From NCBI GenBank assembly GCA_033816765.1, contig CM066289.1, positions 3,348,001 to 3,412,000 on the forward strand: a stretch of DNA of 64,000 bases, given 5' to 3'. A program made the translations under genes and the position numbers. A model generated the notes under the pieces. The model had not been told where the DNA came from and did not search any database. It saw nothing but the letters and a program-made list of their open reading frames with translations. Shown one piece after another: positions 62,201 to 64,000 of this stretch (position 1 is the stretch's first letter; the number at the start of each line of letters is the position of its first letter). This DNA comes from Nothopassalora personata. Lineage: Eukaryota; Ascomycota; Dothideomycetes; Mycosphaerellales; Mycosphaerellaceae.

Positions 62201-64000
62201 CTATCTCGGAGAAACCTCGGACTTTGATTTGCCGGTCCCGGGACCGGTAAATAGCTATAGTGAGGAAAACGGATACGACCACGACACGACGCATCTGCAG
62301 GAACCCGGCAAGGCTCTAACGCCTAGCAACCATTCAGCTCACTTATTGGGATTGCTTAGGACTGCTGTAGCAAAGGAACGAGTTGCAGAAATTGGAACAG
62401 GCGCGTTTGAGGGAGATTCTATTGCTAACGTTTATTCAGTTCAAGGGGACTGGCCCTCCGAGATCCTGAGACAATCTGCATTGAATGCTCAGGCACGGAA
62501 GCAACAAGCAGGCCTACATATAGCTAACATTAGGATGCCGCAGGTCTTCACGATGTACAAGCGTAAGGCGGACAAGAAAAAGCCAGTGGACGCGAGCGTT
62601 CACGAACGCCCAGAATCACGAGTTGAGGGAGATATGGAATGGAAGCGCAGGGCACTGTACCTGGAATCCAAGATGCCTGAAGGACAAGGTCCGTTTGATG
62701 GGAAGTACTTGACTAAGAAATTCTCAAGTATTGAGCGAGGTAGCCGGATCACTCCAGAACGACTTACCTCAATCAAGGTTGGCATCAAGCTATTGCCAAT
62801 GGAAAGGGCCTTATTCGATGAGATGCTCTACAACCGGGAGGCAGTCCTCGCTTGGGATTTCAGTCACATGAGGCAAATTAGGCACGACGTCGTGCCACCT
62901 CAGAAGATTAACACGGTCCCTCATAGGCCATGGCAGGCACGCCCTATCCGGTTGCACCCAAGTCTTAGGGCAATTGTTGAGCGCATGATTAGAGCCCGGA
63001 TCAAGAATAACATCCTAGAATACTCACAAGGGGCTTATTCCAATAGCTGGTTCCTGGTCGCAAAGAAGGTTGATGCCTCTGGAAGCGATGTGCCATATCG
63101 GTTGATCAACTCAGCTGTGCTCCTGAATGAGGTTACTATGCGCGATGCTAACATTCCACCGGACACGGATAGCTTCTCAGAGGATTTTGCCGGGTGCCGA
63201 GTCGCTTCACTTGTGGACCTGTTTTCAGGTTATGATCAGATTACTTTGGATGAGTCCTGCCGGGACTTAACAGCCTTCATGACCCCTCTTGGCCTAGTAC
63301 GCAACACGACTCTGCCTCAAGGAGCTACCAATTCAGTTGCTCAGTTCGTGCGTGCGGTAACAAAGATTCTGCTTGATCATATCTCGCATCGAGCGAAGCC
63401 GTTTCTCGATGACATCGGTATTAAGGGACCAACTGAGGACTATGGGAATGCCGAACTAGAGCCTGGGTTGAGAAAATGGGTCGTTGAGCACATCGTTTCC
63501 CTGGATCTGGTTCTTGCTGACCTGGAAAGAGCTGGTGCGGTAGTTGCTGGAGGCAAATCCCAATGGTTATACGAAAAGCTCAAGATTGTTGGGTACGTTA
63601 CTGGCCCGGATGGTCGCTATCCTGACCCAAAGGTTGTGGCCAAGATCCTGGATTGGCCTACGCCTACCTGTATCAAGGAGGTCCGCACCTATGTGGGGCT
63701 GTGTGTGTACTTCCGGATATGGATTCCCTGGTTCGTTATCATCGCTCGACCAATGTACAAACTGCTGAAGAAGGACGCCGAGTTCACCTGGACAGAAAAT
63801 GAGCAGTTCTCAAAAGAAGAGGTTGCTAGGTACCTTGTGCAGTCTCCAGCCTTAGTTACCCTCTGCTACTCACCTGGTGCTGGGTCCATCTTTGTCTCAG
63901 TTGATGCTAGCGGCACTGGATGGGGATGTATCGTTTCTCAAGAATCAATGGACAGTACCCGACGGCGTCACCCGGTGCGGTATGAGAGTGGAATCTGGAG
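59229..64000 (+). CDS. Gypsy Gag-Pol polyprotein (Gag-PR-RT-RNase H), partial at 3' side
   Basis: From ATG 59229 (MDTAASPEKLSTFADIGRGY) I read about 1590 codons without a stop to the window end. Gag has a fungal gypsy capsid-like segment (NPFFDGTNATEFWERFGDLM) and a CCHC knuckle CYNCGSSKHQASNC (60408-60449). The protease motif is LIDEGSEVNIIG near 61746-61780, with D-E-G in place of D-[S/T]-G. RT has ARIKNNILEYSQGAYSNSWF, SLVDLFSGYDQITLDE and FLDDIGIKG (63402-63428). RNase H begins SVDASGTGWGC near 63900. Gag and Pol share one frame, with no frameshift or stop between them. Integrase must lie beyond the window. Confidence 0.92.
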   Translation, partial: MDTAASPEKLSTFADIGRGYEQPVNPTKMEGVYRDSVPHEGMEESEEGETPESSKEGRSGTSAAELGMGVGMNSTIGMDAITALFGRLAVAMENAGPRFPPPGGAENPFFDGTNATEFWERFGDLMDQYPPRASIKKDDFWGRFERNCEITIRRVVMRLPGWLTSKARFRRAFLSEFSRFDAHSMLGSREYLEEIVRAQQGKRPEEQDVKEFIRLFVSSSDLIEPEDLDNSSRSRLLLQGLPEAVAKAVYKACGLHPKQPEKFRDFQRILDEAASIADGEEGWKAVHTDFPLALPQLHRSVVKQMPRLKPEIDTLKKATSRTVVDDDLIQKVAEMSIRAYQRGRVADAGAFYPSENQRSMQPERHDPDTELQVYAMQRPPSQNREQSKAMDGCCYNCGSSKHQASNCGAMRSLISRGYVYLAPNNWWYLGKEGDPRPAKFNFRRDYSKPKLLCMLPLLEEHYGPIEFDNQYEIPALRKQWMGRDYAGVTKVTPPDHSKPPPNFRHLMEYGPQDARSGQKEKAAGTYWVSFGESEAEQATDLGELDEVSAYPVQSDKVKGKAPVGILKNPYPRTRSSAQDLRARAEAAEKVRLQLEQEIRQAEIDQQEVEMIDEVSAQMSETQSSAESGVTLGRGSDAQVNRPGNDANKGLPKDMPVGPVNAPFAQRKRMQNAKTMRIDNYVRQYGSAGDGPVTKEEGIIYWIDQILQTTFPNVNAQDWFRYGRWFEAALFGRVANTPALQEKLATVRRLAGKDPEVRTGQVVTCEDEPEYNEEVFREDGQAQYVGVYSTMLCSKGAVPAAELYEDVEKIGLSSVLDNFAMVPSPWVVAEFGTNKNQIRCLIDEGSEVNIIGQRNAHRFGLPVMSSAQLAFRGAGGRAQFKGVVGNLDVWVFGVHCQVDMFISSDPNSPTILGRPWARKVRLTARNCDDGSWEGTIASRKGESVMFTALVGSDRCKTLQELLKASGNGMVGYGAQPTDLLKPGLTKSVRFSHYLGETSDFDLPVPGPVNSYSEENGYDHDTTHLQEPGKALTPSNHSAHLLGLLRTAVAKERVAEIGTGAFEGDSIANVYSVQGDWPSEILRQSALNAQARKQQAGLHIANIRMPQVFTMYKRKADKKKPVDASVHERPESRVEGDMEWKRRALYLESKMPEGQGPFDGKYLTKKFSSIERGSRITPERLTSIKVGIKLLPMERALFDEMLYNREAVLAWDFSHMRQIRHDVVPPQKINTVPHRPWQARPIRLHPSLRAIVERMIRARIKNNILEYSQGAYSNSWFLVAKKVDASGSDVPYRLINSAVLLNEVTMRDANIPPDTDSFSEDFAGCRVASLVDLFSGYDQITLDESCRDLTAFMTPLGLVRNTTLPQGATNSVAQFVRAVTKILLDHISHRAKPFLDDIGIKGPTEDYGNAELEPGLRKWVVEHIVSLDLVLADLERAGAVVAGGKSQWLYEKLKIVGYVTGPDGRYPDPKVVAKILDWPTPTCIKEVRTYVGLCVYFRIWIPWFVIIARPMYKLLKKDAEFTWTENEQFSKEEVARYLVQSPALVTLCYSPGAGSIFVSVDASGTGWGCIVSQESMDSTRRRHPVRYESGIW

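Larger units (their letters stand above)
58641..64000 (+). mobile_element. Ty3/gypsy LTR retrotransposon, apparently intact, truncated by window end
   Basis: Un-mutated sequence starts abruptly after the RIP relic (TGTTGACC near 58649 is a plausible LTR start). About 590 bp of LTR/leader is followed by a continuous Gag-Pol frame from 59229 to the window end. TGG and CAG codons are normal here, unlike in the neighbour. The LTR-leader border, primer-binding site, integrase and 3' LTR could not be placed or lie outside the window. Confidence 0.88.

Overview
The window looks like nuclear DNA from a filamentous ascomycete, probably a Dothideomycete (Mycosphaerella-like; inference). Genes carry short GT-AG introns of about 45-180 nt. 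Markers are fungal: HsbA, U2AF small subunit, Rtc1/SEA2, Pol III C34, and HeLo and NACHT relics. Transposons show repeat-induced point mutation (RIP). I found no tRNA, rRNA or CRISPR. Everything was read by eye without database searches, so family calls rest on motifs and splice sites on the junction sequence.

Layout. 0.2-10 kb: a decaying oxidoreductase neighbourhood. It holds a vanillyl-alcohol-oxidase-type FAD oxidase broken by a ~2.6 kb repeat-rich insertion, an intact P450, a truncated zinc alcohol dehydrogenase relic, an FAD monooxygenase and an NTF2/SnoaL-like protein. This may be what is left of a catabolic or secondary-metabolite cluster. 10-10.5 kb: a gene resembling the Hcp tube protein of bacterial type VI secretion, with a broken or unusually spliced frame. 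10.8-17.7 kb: housekeeping genes (Pol III C34, a conserved small membrane protein, U2AF23) around one unknown pseudogene. 18.2-21 kb: a HET-S-like HeLo protein with a prion-motif-like tail, facing a degraded NLR (NACHT) gene whose N-terminus has the same H-x-G-x-x-Y core. This resembles the het-S/NWD2 amyloid-signalling pair and is the most interesting locus here. 21.3-24.6 kb: HsbA and a CorA-type Mg2+ transporter.

25.75-30.89 kb: a young Ty1/copia retrotransposon. Its two LTRs read identically and it keeps its target-site duplication and a 1447-codon ORF, but it has no visible integrase. It lies upstream of a dead CALB-like lipase. 32.5-55.7 kb: a dense block of apparently ordinary genes: a Cys/Met-metabolism PLP enzyme, RTC1, an MFS transporter, a Nudix hydrolase, a DUF2231-like membrane protein, an FMN 2-hydroxyacid oxidase, a PPxY protein, a large CAAX-box WD-like protein and a second MFS transporter.

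56-64 kb: a transposon nest. It contains minisatellite units and a hairpin, an HTH transposase/integrase relic, and a Ty3/gypsy RT-RNase H relic in which Trp and Gln codons have become stops (RIP). Directly next to it is an un-mutated Ty3/gypsy element with one continuous Gag-Pol frame that runs off the window end.
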